From NCBI GenBank assembly GCA_016787265.1, contig JAEUVF010000013.1:558001-622000 (forward strand): 64,000 bases of DNA, read 5' to 3'. The stretch comes from Flavipsychrobacter sp. (GTDB taxonomy: Bacteria > Bacteroidota > Bacteroidia > Chitinophagales > Chitinophagaceae). Made by a program: the position numbers and the translations under genes. The notes under the pieces were generated by a model. That model saw only the letters and a list, made by a program, of their open reading frames with translations, was not told the DNA's origin and searched no databases. Below, piece by piece: positions 1 to 7,751 of this stretch (position 1 is the first letter of the stretch; the number at the start of each line of letters is the position of its first letter).

Positions 1-2
1 CT

Positions 3-1223
3 CCAGCTTCCCGCAATGCATTAATGGATGCTGAACTGCCTCAAACGGCCAGGGTTGACCGAAAAACAGCAACAGCATCAGTTGACTATGACGGTGATCC
101 GGAATTCCAATCCATTGAAGGAACCCGAATGGATTATGCAACCAATACAAATGCTACTGTAATTCGCTATAAACGCAGGTATTACCTGGTTGACAATGGA
201 GTATGGTTCCAGTCCGGCTCTCCGAATGGTCCCTGGGTGGTTAGTACGGTTCGTCCGGATGAAGTGGATCTGATCCCGGCACGTTACCCCGTATATCCTG
301 TCAAGTATGTTTATATCTATGATGTGCATCCGGATTATATCTACATGGGATACACTCCCGGTTACCTCAACACCTATGTGTATGGTCCCACAGTAGTATA
401 TGGTACCGGTTTTTATTATCGTCCCTGGTACCGCCGCTATTATTATCCAAGACCTTTCACCTGGGGATTCAATATGCATTATACTCCCTGGTATGGCTGG
501 TCCATCGGTTTCGGTTACCGTACCGGCTGGTTTAATGTTGGATATGGATACCATCGTCCCTGGAATTACTGGCATGGTGGCTGGTGGGGACCATCCGTTT
601 ATCGTCCGGCATACTGTGCACCGCGTTATCGACACTATGGATATTATGGGTATCGAAACAATACCCTTATCGTAAACAATAATTATTACGGAAACAACTA
701 CCGAAACTACCGGTATAATAATGTATACCAGTCCAGGCCAGCTATAACCAGCAGGGATAACCGCAGATATTACGGTGGAAACTATTCGGGGAATTACAAT
801 AACAGAAATAATAATGACCGGAACAATGGAAACAATAATCCTGGTGTAAGACCTAACAGGAATTATTATGGTACCAACAGAGATCGCGAATATAATAATC
901 GAAACAATACACCCAATCGCAACAATAGTTATGGTAATACAAACCGGCCCGACAGAACCTATCGCCCGGGTAACCAGGGAAATGGCAACAGGCCTGAAAA
1001 TCAACCGGGACAACGACCTTTGGTAACCCGCCCCAATAGTCCGGAAAGAATGGAAAGAACCGGACGTCCACAGATCAGTCGGAATGAAACACCACAACGC
1101 AGGCCGGAAGTCAGGAGAGAAGCTCCTTCTCGTCCGTCTGGTGGTAATCAGGGCAGACCCAATGGTAGTGGTGGACAAAGAAGTGGAGGAGGAAACTCAA
1201 GACCGGAGCGCAGAGGAAACTAA
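3..1223 (+). CDS. Tyr/Asn/Arg-rich secreted or surface protein, C-terminal part (5' end outside window)
   Basis: The frame is open from base 3 with no stop, so the gene very probably begins before the window; the ATG at 24 is only the first internal Met. Residues ~20-85 resemble a compact repeated domain ending in a Pro/Val segment. Residues ~95-220 are extremely rich in Tyr, Gly, Trp and Pro, with spaced YVYGPTVVYGTG-like stretches. The last ~170 residues are a low-complexity Asn/Arg/Pro/Gly tail with no predicted fold. Similar Tyr/Trp-rich proteins are common in Bacteroidota and are usually annotated as hypothetical or carbohydrate-binding-like. No catalytic motif is visible. The stop overlaps the end of the convergent acetyltransferase gene by 4 bases. 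Function unknown. Confidence 0.75.
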   Translation, partial: PASRNALMDAELPQTARVDRKTATASVDYDGDPEFQSIEGTRMDYATNTNATVIRYKRRYYLVDNGVWFQSGSPNGPWVVSTVRPDEVDLIPARYPVYPVKYVYIYDVHPDYIYMGYTPGYLNTYVYGPTVVYGTGFYYRPWYRRYYYPRPFTWGFNMHYTPWYGWSIGFGYRTGWFNVGYGYHRPWNYWHGGWWGPSVYRPAYCAPRYRHYGYYGYRNNTLIVNNNYYGNNYRNYRYNNVYQSRPAITSRDNRRYYGGNYSGNYNNRNNNDRNNGNNNPGVRPNRNYYGTNRDREYNNRNNTPNRNNSYGNTNRPDRTYRPGNQGNGNRPENQPGQRPLVTRPNSPERMERTGRPQISRNETPQRRPEVRREAPSRPSGGNQGRPNGSGGQRSGGGNSRPERRGN

Positions 1224-1720
1224 ACATCCTTGCCCATAATATAATCATCCATGACAAACCCATGGCCAATATTAAGGACAACTTCCTCTTCGATTTCAAA
1301 ACCCATGGAAGTATAAAATCGAACGGCTTTGTTTTTTTTATTCACATTCAGAACCAGGTGCGCGCCCTCATGGGTGCGCACTTCTTCTTCTACCATGTCA
1401 AGCAATGCTCTGCCAATTCCTTTTCCATGCATGGAAGGCAGCACATAGAGTTTGTGTAATTTCCAGGTTGCGTCTTTCAGTTTTCCATAAGCAGCGAACC
1501 CCACTTCCTGGCCTTCTATCTCGGCAATGATAAATTGATGCTGTTGTGCTTCCATCTGCTGCTCCAACGAATCCGGGCTATACATCAACTTAAGCATGTA
1601 CTCAATCTGCTCCGGTGGAATGATAGAACTATATACTTCCGGCCAGATGGTATGTGCCAGGTAACCAATGGTTGGAATATCATCCTGGTCTGCACTTCTG
1701 ATAACTAATGCATCACTCAT
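1220..1720 (-). CDS. GNAT-family N-acetyltransferase
   Basis: This 166-residue protein has the size and order of a single GNAT domain. Residues ~95-110 carry motif A (LYVLPSMHGKGIGRALL), whose HGKGIG is the Q/RxxGxG/A acetyl-CoA pyrophosphate loop. The later segment NKKNKAVRFYTSMGFE is the typical motif B, with the F-Y-x-x-x-G-F ending. It should transfer acetyl from acetyl-CoA to an amine; the substrate cannot be read from the sequence. It lies downstream of the PrsW-like gene with an 8-base overlap, so the two are probably co-transcribed and translationally coupled. Family assignment is firm, substrate unknown. Confidence 0.9.
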   Translation of the reverse strand: MSDALVIRSADQDDIPTIGYLAHTIWPEVYSSIIPPEQIEYMLKLMYSPDSLEQQMEAQQHQFIIAEIEGQEVGFAAYGKLKDATWKLHKLYVLPSMHGKGIGRALLDMVEEEVRTHEGAHLVLNVNKKNKAVRFYTSMGFEIEEEVVLNIGHGFVMDDYIMGKDV

Positions 1721-2420
1721 TTCTCAAAGCAATTTGCTGATGCAATTTAATCGCTTGCCAGGAAAGTTTGACAGCTACCAGGAAGGAAAGTGCCGCCGTT
1801 CCAAATAGAAGGCCGGAAGAAATGCTGTCCGTGATCGTATTATCCTGTTGCGCCATCAAAAACAGGTCATACAATCCATGAAAGAGTACTGCCAACAGCA
1901 AACCCCGGATCTTCAGTCCCCATTCCCTTTCTTTACCGACGAACCTGGCCAGACCGAAATAATAGCCCATCAATACACCGAAAGTTGCATGGGCAGGTAC
2001 TGCCAAAACCATACGCAGGAGTCCGGTTTGCCAGCCATACTGAAACACATAACCTATATTTTCAAGCGTGGCAAATCCCATAGAAACCATCACACCATAA
2101 ACAATTCCATCAAATGGTTCATTGAAAAATGTACGTTTGTAGGCGTACAGCCGAACCATGGTCCACTTCATCAGTTCTTCGGTAAAAGCTACCACTACAA
2201 AAGCAAGTAAACTGTAATACAGCCAGCCTTCCTTGGGTAAGAAAGTATCCAGCAGATGAACTCCGGCCGTTTCAAGAAGCAAGGTTGGCAGGATCGCCAA
2301 CATGCCCAACAGAAAAGAAAGAACCAATGCCTTAAGTGGTTCTTTTTCCAGTTTATCTGCCGAATAGATAAACCACATAATCGCTATACCGGGAGCAAGT
2401 GCCAGCGCCAACAATTCCAT
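1713..2420 (-). CDS. PrsW-family intramembrane metalloprotease
   Basis: The 235-residue protein has about seven or eight hydrophobic segments. It carries the family hallmarks: an EExxK motif (AFTEELMKW, residues ~78-86), a central segment ending in TLENIGY, a PAHATFGVLMGY segment and a late LFHGLYD segment with a conserved His. These Glu and His residues form the metal site in the PrsW/CAAX-protease-like fold. Bacillus PrsW cleaves an anti-sigma factor, but no sigma or anti-sigma gene is adjacent here, so the substrate is unknown. It overlaps the downstream GNAT gene by 8 bases and is divergent from the gene at 2477. Confidence 0.88.
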   Translation of the reverse strand: MELLALALAPGIAIMWFIYSADKLEKEPLKALVLSFLLGMLAILPTLLLETAGVHLLDTFLPKEGWLYYSLLAFVVVAFTEELMKWTMVRLYAYKRTFFNEPFDGIVYGVMVSMGFATLENIGYVFQYGWQTGLLRMVLAVPAHATFGVLMGYYFGLARFVGKEREWGLKIRGLLLAVLFHGLYDLFLMAQQDNTITDSISSGLLFGTAALSFLVAVKLSWQAIKLHQQIALRNE

Positions 2421-2428
2421 AGATGAGG

Positions 2429-2460
2429 TTTGCTCCGCTGAAATTAGTGAATTAATATTG
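2429..2460 (+). promoter_or_regulatory. Candidate Bacteroidota promoter for the gene at 2477
   Basis: TTTG at 2429-2432 is followed after 20 bases by TAATATTG at 2453-2460, one mismatch from TAnnTTTG. It lies in the divergent gap between the PrsW-like gene and the barrel protein, 16 bases before the ATG at 2477. Confidence 0.5.
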
Positions 2461-2476
2461 AGACAGAATTTACAAC

Positions 2477-5278
2477 ATGCGTGGAGTACTGCTTTTTTTA
2501 TCCGGATTTCTTTTCTTAACCGCCAATGCCCAGCAATTTGGTGGCCATCCGTTAAGCCAACGCTGGTTACAAATCAAAACTCCCCGAACTCAGGTAATCT
2601 TTCCGGTGGGATGGGATTCTACCGCCAGGCGGGTAGCCAGCATTTTAAATAAGATCGACGGGGTTGCTTCTTTTCCACTAACCAGCCCAGTACCTGTTAT
2701 CCTGCAACATCATACAACCCAGTCAAACGGATATGTGGCGCTGGCTCCATTGCGCAGTGAATGGTATATGACTGCACCGGTGAATGGTTTTGAATTGGGT
2801 AGCATTAACTGGCCTGAACAACTGGCACTGCATGAACAACGACATTTTCAGCAATATCAGCGCTTTAACCGGGGTGGTGCAAAAGTTTTCAGGTTCCTGT
2901 TAGGCCAACAGGGACAAGCACTCGCCAATGCACTCACAGTACCCGATTGGTTTTTTGAAGGCGATGCCGTGTTCCAGGAAACACTTTTAAGCGAGCAGGG
3001 CAGGGGCCGCATGCCTTCCTTCTTCAATGCCTGGAATGCGCTTCAGGAAGCTGGTAAAAATTATTCCTATCAAAAATTGCGGAATGGATCCCTACGCGAT
3101 TTTACTCCCAGTCATTACCAGTTGGGTTACTTACTCCTGCAATATGGACAACAACAATACGGACTTTCGTTCTGGAATAAAGTAACCACTGATGCTGCCG
3201 CCATGAAGGGAGGATTTTACCCCTTTCAAAAAGCGGTAAATGAATACAGTGGAATAACATTCAAGGAGTTTCGAAAAAAGGCATTGGATGTGAACCAGGA
3301 CACCGGAAAATTTCAGCCGGTTATCAATGAAGAAAATCCACTGTACACAGAAACGGGCGACTTGCTCTATCTACGCTCGAGTTATGCTGAATTACCTGCA
3401 TTTTATTTGCGGTTAAAAACAGGAGAAGAAAAGAAGATCCGCGTCCGCGATCAAAGCCTGGATTCCTATTTTTCCTATGCCAATGGCAAAATTCTCTATG
3501 CGGCCTACCAACCCGATACCCGCTGGGGCTGGAGAGATTATTCAGATTTGAAAATACTGGATATCGCAACCGGTAAACAGGACCGCATAACCAGCCGTAC
3601 TACTTATTTCACTCCGGCACTTTCCTCCACGGGAGATTCAATTATCGCAGTGCTACAGGATGCTTCGGGTAAATCCGCCCTTCATTTATTAACTGCTGAT
3701 GGAAAACTGCTGAAAGAATTTCCGAATGATTCGGGTTATATCTATTCCTTTCCCCGCTTTGCAAAAAATACCCTGCTAACGGCAAGCAGGAGCCGAAAAG
3801 GAGAGATGACTCTTCATGCCATTGACCTGGTTACCAGTGAACACAAAGCCCTCTTTAACTGGTCCAACCATATTATCGGTTATCCTATGCCGGTAGGTGA
3901 CTCCGTATTTTTCACGATGTCGGTCAATAACCGGGATCAAACCTTGTTATTCTTTAACAATCAACTGACCCTCCTGGATACCGGTAATCAACTTACCGGA
4001 ACGTATCAGCCAGCTGTTATGGATCAGCAACTTACCAATATGCAGTTTACCGCACATGGGTATAAACTGGTTACCAGGTCCATTTCAGTACAAAAACTGC
4101 TTCCAGTTGATCAAATACTAACCCTCCCTATGATACTGCAGGAAGGCGAACAATACAAAACTGCACCTGCATCCTTCCTCCATTATGATACGGACACTAC
4201 GCTGAAAATCAAACAATATAAGAATACCAGTGGTTTTTTAAATGTTCATAGCTGGACACCCTGGTATGAAGAACCTGAATTCAGTCTTACGGCCCACTCG
4301 CAAAACCTGCTGAATAATTTTCAAACCAATTTATCAGCCACTTACAATCGAAATGAAGACTTTACCAAACTTGGTTTCCAGTCGGTTTTTGGTGGTTTGT
4401 TCCCCTTTGTCAGGGCAGGATTCGATTATACGTTTAACCGACAGGCCGTATTTCGCAACAGGAATATTCGCTGGAATGAACTTGAACTTAGCACAGGTTT
4501 ACAACTGCCGTTGAACCTGAGCAGCGGCAGACAATTTAGCTCACTCACACTATCCTCTGACTTCATTTTCAATCAGCCCTGGTTCCGGTTGCCGGAAAAA
4601 GATTCCCTGGGCAATCGTTCTTATGCCTACCTGAACAATCAACTGGTGTTTGCGATTCAAACACAACAGGTCCGCCAGCAGATATTTCCCAAATGGGCCG
4701 GCACCATTCGCTTTCAATACAGAAATGCCATCAACAGATACTCCTCACGTCAATGGTTAGCTGCAGGCAATCAGTATTTCCCAGGATTCGTACGCAATCA
4801 CAGCCTGGTGCTGGGTTGGGCAGTTGGTGGTCGGGATAGTCTGCCCGGCATTCGATTCAGTAATAACTTCCCATTTGCCCGGGGATATGAAACGCTCAAC
4901 CTGTTCCGGATGCAACGCACTGGTATCAGTTATCATTTCCCGATTGCTTATCCGGATGCCGGACTGGCACAAATTGTTTACCTGCTTCGCGTGCGGGCAG
5001 CTGCCTACTTCGATTATGCCAGGGCAAAGGATCCGCAACTGTTCAGGCAATCTGGTTGGATCAATTTCAGATCAACCGGACTCGAATGTTATTTTGATAC
5101 ACGATGGTGGAACCAGTTACCGGTGAGTTTCGGCATCCGCTATGCCTACCTGTTAGATCCGGATCGCATGGGTAGTATTGGCTCCAATCGCTGGCAGTTT
5201 ATCCTGCCAGTTAACCTGATCCCATCTGGCGCAGCCAAATCAGACCGGGAGAAAAGGAAGCAATTTTCAGTATTTTAG
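2477..5278 (+). CDS. Secreted HExxH metallopeptidase-like / beta-propeller / outer-membrane barrel protein
   Basis: The 933-residue protein starts with a clear signal peptide (~19 residues ending in TANAQ). At residues ~119-123 is HEQRH, a full HExxH zinc motif, followed ~40 residues later by WFFEGDAVFQE, which supplies the third Glu typical of gluzincins. Residues ~280-560 contain repeated propeller-like units of the TolB/WD type (YLRSS, ILYAAYQPD, DLKILDIATGK). From ~590 to the end the sequence alternates hydrophobic and polar residues like an outer-membrane beta-barrel and ends in Phe, as many barrel proteins do. It is probably an outer-membrane protein with a peptidase-like domain. Whether it is catalytically active is unknown. 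It is 34 bases ahead of the GH9 gene and may share its transcript. Confidence 0.7.
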   Translation: MRGVLLFLSGFLFLTANAQQFGGHPLSQRWLQIKTPRTQVIFPVGWDSTARRVASILNKIDGVASFPLTSPVPVILQHHTTQSNGYVALAPLRSEWYMTAPVNGFELGSINWPEQLALHEQRHFQQYQRFNRGGAKVFRFLLGQQGQALANALTVPDWFFEGDAVFQETLLSEQGRGRMPSFFNAWNALQEAGKNYSYQKLRNGSLRDFTPSHYQLGYLLLQYGQQQYGLSFWNKVTTDAAAMKGGFYPFQKAVNEYSGITFKEFRKKALDVNQDTGKFQPVINEENPLYTETGDLLYLRSSYAELPAFYLRLKTGEEKKIRVRDQSLDSYFSYANGKILYAAYQPDTRWGWRDYSDLKILDIATGKQDRITSRTTYFTPALSSTGDSIIAVLQDASGKSALHLLTADGKLLKEFPNDSGYIYSFPRFAKNTLLTASRSRKGEMTLHAIDLVTSEHKALFNWSNHIIGYPMPVGDSVFFTMSVNNRDQTLLFFNNQLTLLDTGNQLTGTYQPAVMDQQLTNMQFTAHGYKLVTRSISVQKLLPVDQILTLPMILQEGEQYKTAPASFLHYDTDTTLKIKQYKNTSGFLNVHSWTPWYEEPEFSLTAHSQNLLNNFQTNLSATYNRNEDFTKLGFQSVFGGLFPFVRAGFDYTFNRQAVFRNRNIRWNELELSTGLQLPLNLSSGRQFSSLTLSSDFIFNQPWFRLPEKDSLGNRSYAYLNNQLVFAIQTQQVRQQIFPKWAGTIRFQYRNAINRYSSRQWLAAGNQYFPGFVRNHSLVLGWAVGGRDSLPGIRFSNNFPFARGYETLNLFRMQRTGISYHFPIAYPDAGLAQIVYLLRVRAAAYFDYARAKDPQLFRQSGWINFRSTGLECYFDTRWWNQLPVSFGIRYAYLLDPDRMGSIGSNRWQFILPVNLIPSGAAKSDREKRKQFSVF

Positions 5279-5312
5279 TCTTTCTTTTGCCCAATCCACC
5301 AAAGCTTCCATC

Positions 5313-7082
5313 ATGAAACGATTGCTTGTTCTAATACCTTTTGCACTGCTTTTTATTGGCTGGATGGTTAATACGCCAGTAACCACAGCCAGCTGGATAC
5401 GGATCAATCAACTGGGTTATCTCCCCAGGGGTACCAAAGCCGCTGTTTGGGCGTCCAAAGAAAATAAGATGATCAATACTTTCAACCTGGTGGATGCCTC
5501 TACCGGAAAAAAAGTCTTTCAGGGTAAAGCAGGCACCGCATTTGGTGCCTATGGCCCCTTTCAGCAATCCTTTCGCCTCGACTTTTCGGCTTTTAAAAAA
5601 CCAGGTCGTTACTTCCTTGAAGCAGGTGGCGCACGTTCTCCTGAATTTGTTATTTCTGATACTGCTTATAAAGGAACCGCTGATTTTTGCCTGCGGTACA
5701 TGCGTCAGCAACGTACCGGATTCAATCCCTTCCTGGAAGACAGTTGCCATACCAGGGATGGTTATACGCTGTATGGTCCCATGCCCGACAGCACACATAT
5801 CGATGTTGTTGGTGGCTGGCATGATGCCACGGATTACCTGCAATATGCTACCACTTCCGCTAATGCCACCTATCATCTGCTGATGGCCTATCGCGATTTT
5901 CCAACTGCCTTCACTGATACCAAACAGGCAAATGGACTGGATGGGAATAATGGAATTGCAGATGTAATGGATGAAGCCAAATGGGGACTCGACTGGTTGC
6001 TTAAAATGCACCCGCGGCCCGACTGGATGTTTAACCAGATCGCCGATGACCGTGATCATATCTCATTAAGAATGCCAGCTCTCGATAGCCAGTATGGAAG
6101 AGGTTATGAACGTCCGGTTTATTTTATCAATGGTGAACCACAACAAAGAGGAAAATTCGTGAATAATACCAAGGGCACATCCTCCACCGCTGCAAAACTT
6201 TCTTCTGCTTTTTCATTAGGAGCAACCCTATTTCAGCAAAACAACCTATCCTACAGTAAGCTGCTGACTGAAAAAGCATCTACCGCCTACCAATACGCGC
6301 TGATCAAACCAGGCGTTACACAAACAGCTTCCGTAAAAGCTCCTTATATCTATGCAGAAGATAACTGGGTGGATGATATGGAACTGGCAGCAGCGCAGTT
6401 AAATAAACTTTCCGATGCCTATTCTTATGCGCAACAGGAACCCATCACACCCTGGCTGGGAAAAGATACCGCGCATCATTATCAGTGGTATCCTTTTATT
6501 AACCTCGGTCATTTTGAACTCGCCAAAAGAGCAACCGGAACTGAACGCGCAACCGTTATAGCTTATTACCAACAGGGACTCGAAGCAGTTTGGCAAAAAT
6601 CCAAACAAAACGCTTTCCACCGTGGTGTTCCTTTTATCTGGTGTAGTAATAACCTCACTACTTCTCTTGCCATCCAGGGTATCTGGTACAAACAACTAAC
6701 CGGTGATTCCAGGTACGATGCCCTGACGCAAGCCAATATCGACTGGCTTTTTGGCATGAACCCCTGGGGCACCAGCATGGTATATGGATTACCTTCCTGG
6801 GGAGATACACCCGTGGATCCGCATTCTGCGTTTACCCATCTGAAGAATTATCCCATAGACGGCGGACTGGTAGATGGACCGGTTTACGGCTCTATCTATG
6901 GTAACCTGATCGGTATCAAATTATTTAACGAGGATGAATATGCGCCCTTCCAGAGTTCCCTGGTTGTGTATCATGATGATTATGGTGATTATTCCACCAA
7001 TGAACCTACTATGGATGGAACAGCATCCCTTATTTATTTGTTAGCTGCGCTTGAATCTCAGTTGAAGTTTGCAAAACCCTGA
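5313..7082 (+). CDS. Glycoside hydrolase family 9 protein (endoglucanase-like)
   Basis: The 589-residue protein has an N-terminal hydrophobic signal segment, then an Ig-like CelD-N domain (residues ~30-115, starting at WIRINQLGYLP), then a GH9 (alpha/alpha)6 catalytic domain. GGWHDATDYLQY (~170) is the GH9 catalytic-Asp motif, usually GGWYDAGDY. FGMNPWGTSMVYG (~475) matches the family LGxNPxxxSYVTG motif. YGDYSTNEPTMDGTASL (~550) holds the catalytic Glu of the NEP/NEV motif. It should hydrolyse a beta-linked glycan in the periplasm or outside the cell; the natural substrate is not shown. The change DAGD to DATD keeps both acidic residues. Confidence 0.9.
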   Translation: MKRLLVLIPFALLFIGWMVNTPVTTASWIRINQLGYLPRGTKAAVWASKENKMINTFNLVDASTGKKVFQGKAGTAFGAYGPFQQSFRLDFSAFKKPGRYFLEAGGARSPEFVISDTAYKGTADFCLRYMRQQRTGFNPFLEDSCHTRDGYTLYGPMPDSTHIDVVGGWHDATDYLQYATTSANATYHLLMAYRDFPTAFTDTKQANGLDGNNGIADVMDEAKWGLDWLLKMHPRPDWMFNQIADDRDHISLRMPALDSQYGRGYERPVYFINGEPQQRGKFVNNTKGTSSTAAKLSSAFSLGATLFQQNNLSYSKLLTEKASTAYQYALIKPGVTQTASVKAPYIYAEDNWVDDMELAAAQLNKLSDAYSYAQQEPITPWLGKDTAHHYQWYPFINLGHFELAKRATGTERATVIAYYQQGLEAVWQKSKQNAFHRGVPFIWCSNNLTTSLAIQGIWYKQLTGDSRYDALTQANIDWLFGMNPWGTSMVYGLPSWGDTPVDPHSAFTHLKNYPIDGGLVDGPVYGSIYGNLIGIKLFNEDEYAPFQSSLVVYHDDYGDYSTNEPTMDGTASLIYLLAALESQLKFAKP

Positions 7083-7084
7083 TC

Positions 7085-7720
7085 TTAAAAATGCACCACA
7101 TGTTCCGTGTGGTGTGGCTTCTTATGAATCCAGTGATTGATCTGCCGGTTGAGTAATGCGGATCCACTGCCCACCAGGGCACCTGCCAGCACATCCGTTG
7201 GATAGTGCACGCCTAAATACATGCGCGAGTAACCTACCGCGGATGCCCAACCGAAAGCTGGTACCGCCACATACCATTTGGGATACTCAAGATACAAAGC
7301 AGTGGCGGTTGCAAATGCCTGTGAAGTATGTCCGGATGGAAAAGAAGGGCTTCCTCCTGCACCGGCTTTTGGAATATCCGAAGGGTATTCAGTAAAGGGT
7401 CGGTTACGATTGACCGAAAATTTCAAAGCAGCCGTAATACCGGTTGAAATCAGGATTGTTTTGCCAACATTCCAGGCAGCCAGCTTCATGTTTTTATTTC
7501 CGGATAGTTGTCCGCCTATTAACAAACCCGCCGGCACTCCTAAACTGATCCAGTTGGTTGAATTTGAAATCAATTGCTGGAATTCGAGCGGTTCATGCCT
7601 GCGATGTTCAGCCAGTTCTACCAGGGTGGATCGATCTATGGCAGGGGCCTGGGCAAAAAGACAAACAGGCAGCAAGCAACTCAGTTGCAGTACCACCTGT
7701 TTCCAAATTCGGTAATTCAT
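7085..7720 (-). CDS. PAP2-family membrane phosphatase
   Basis: This 211-residue protein has a signal peptide or first membrane segment and the three PAP2 signature motifs in order: KFSVNRNRPF (KxxxxxxRP), SFPSGHTS (PSGH) and SRMYLGVHYPTD (SRxxxxxHxxxD). These supply the phosphate-binding Arg/Lys and the catalytic His pair. Family members dephosphorylate lipid pyrophosphates such as undecaprenyl-PP or phosphatidic acid at the membrane. It converges with the GH9 gene with only 2 bases between stops. The residue spacing is complete, so it is probably active. Confidence 0.9.
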   Translation of the reverse strand: MNYRIWKQVVLQLSCLLPVCLFAQAPAIDRSTLVELAEHRRHEPLEFQQLISNSTNWISLGVPAGLLIGGQLSGNKNMKLAAWNVGKTILISTGITAALKFSVNRNRPFTEYPSDIPKAGAGGSPSFPSGHTSQAFATATALYLEYPKWYVAVPAFGWASAVGYSRMYLGVHYPTDVLAGALVGSGSALLNRQINHWIHKKPHHTEHVVHF

Positions 7721-7751
7721 ATACCTGAAATTACCAATATTCTCAAATTGC

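Noticed and set aside
78..1178. 366-codon frame on the minus strand opposite the Tyr-rich gene
   Set aside because: It is an antisense frame rich in Ile, Val and Ser caused by the Tyr/Asn/Arg codons of the plus-strand gene; no motif.
5331..6059. 242-codon minus-strand frame inside the GH9 gene
   Set aside because: Antisense to a strongly supported GH9 domain and lacks any family signal.
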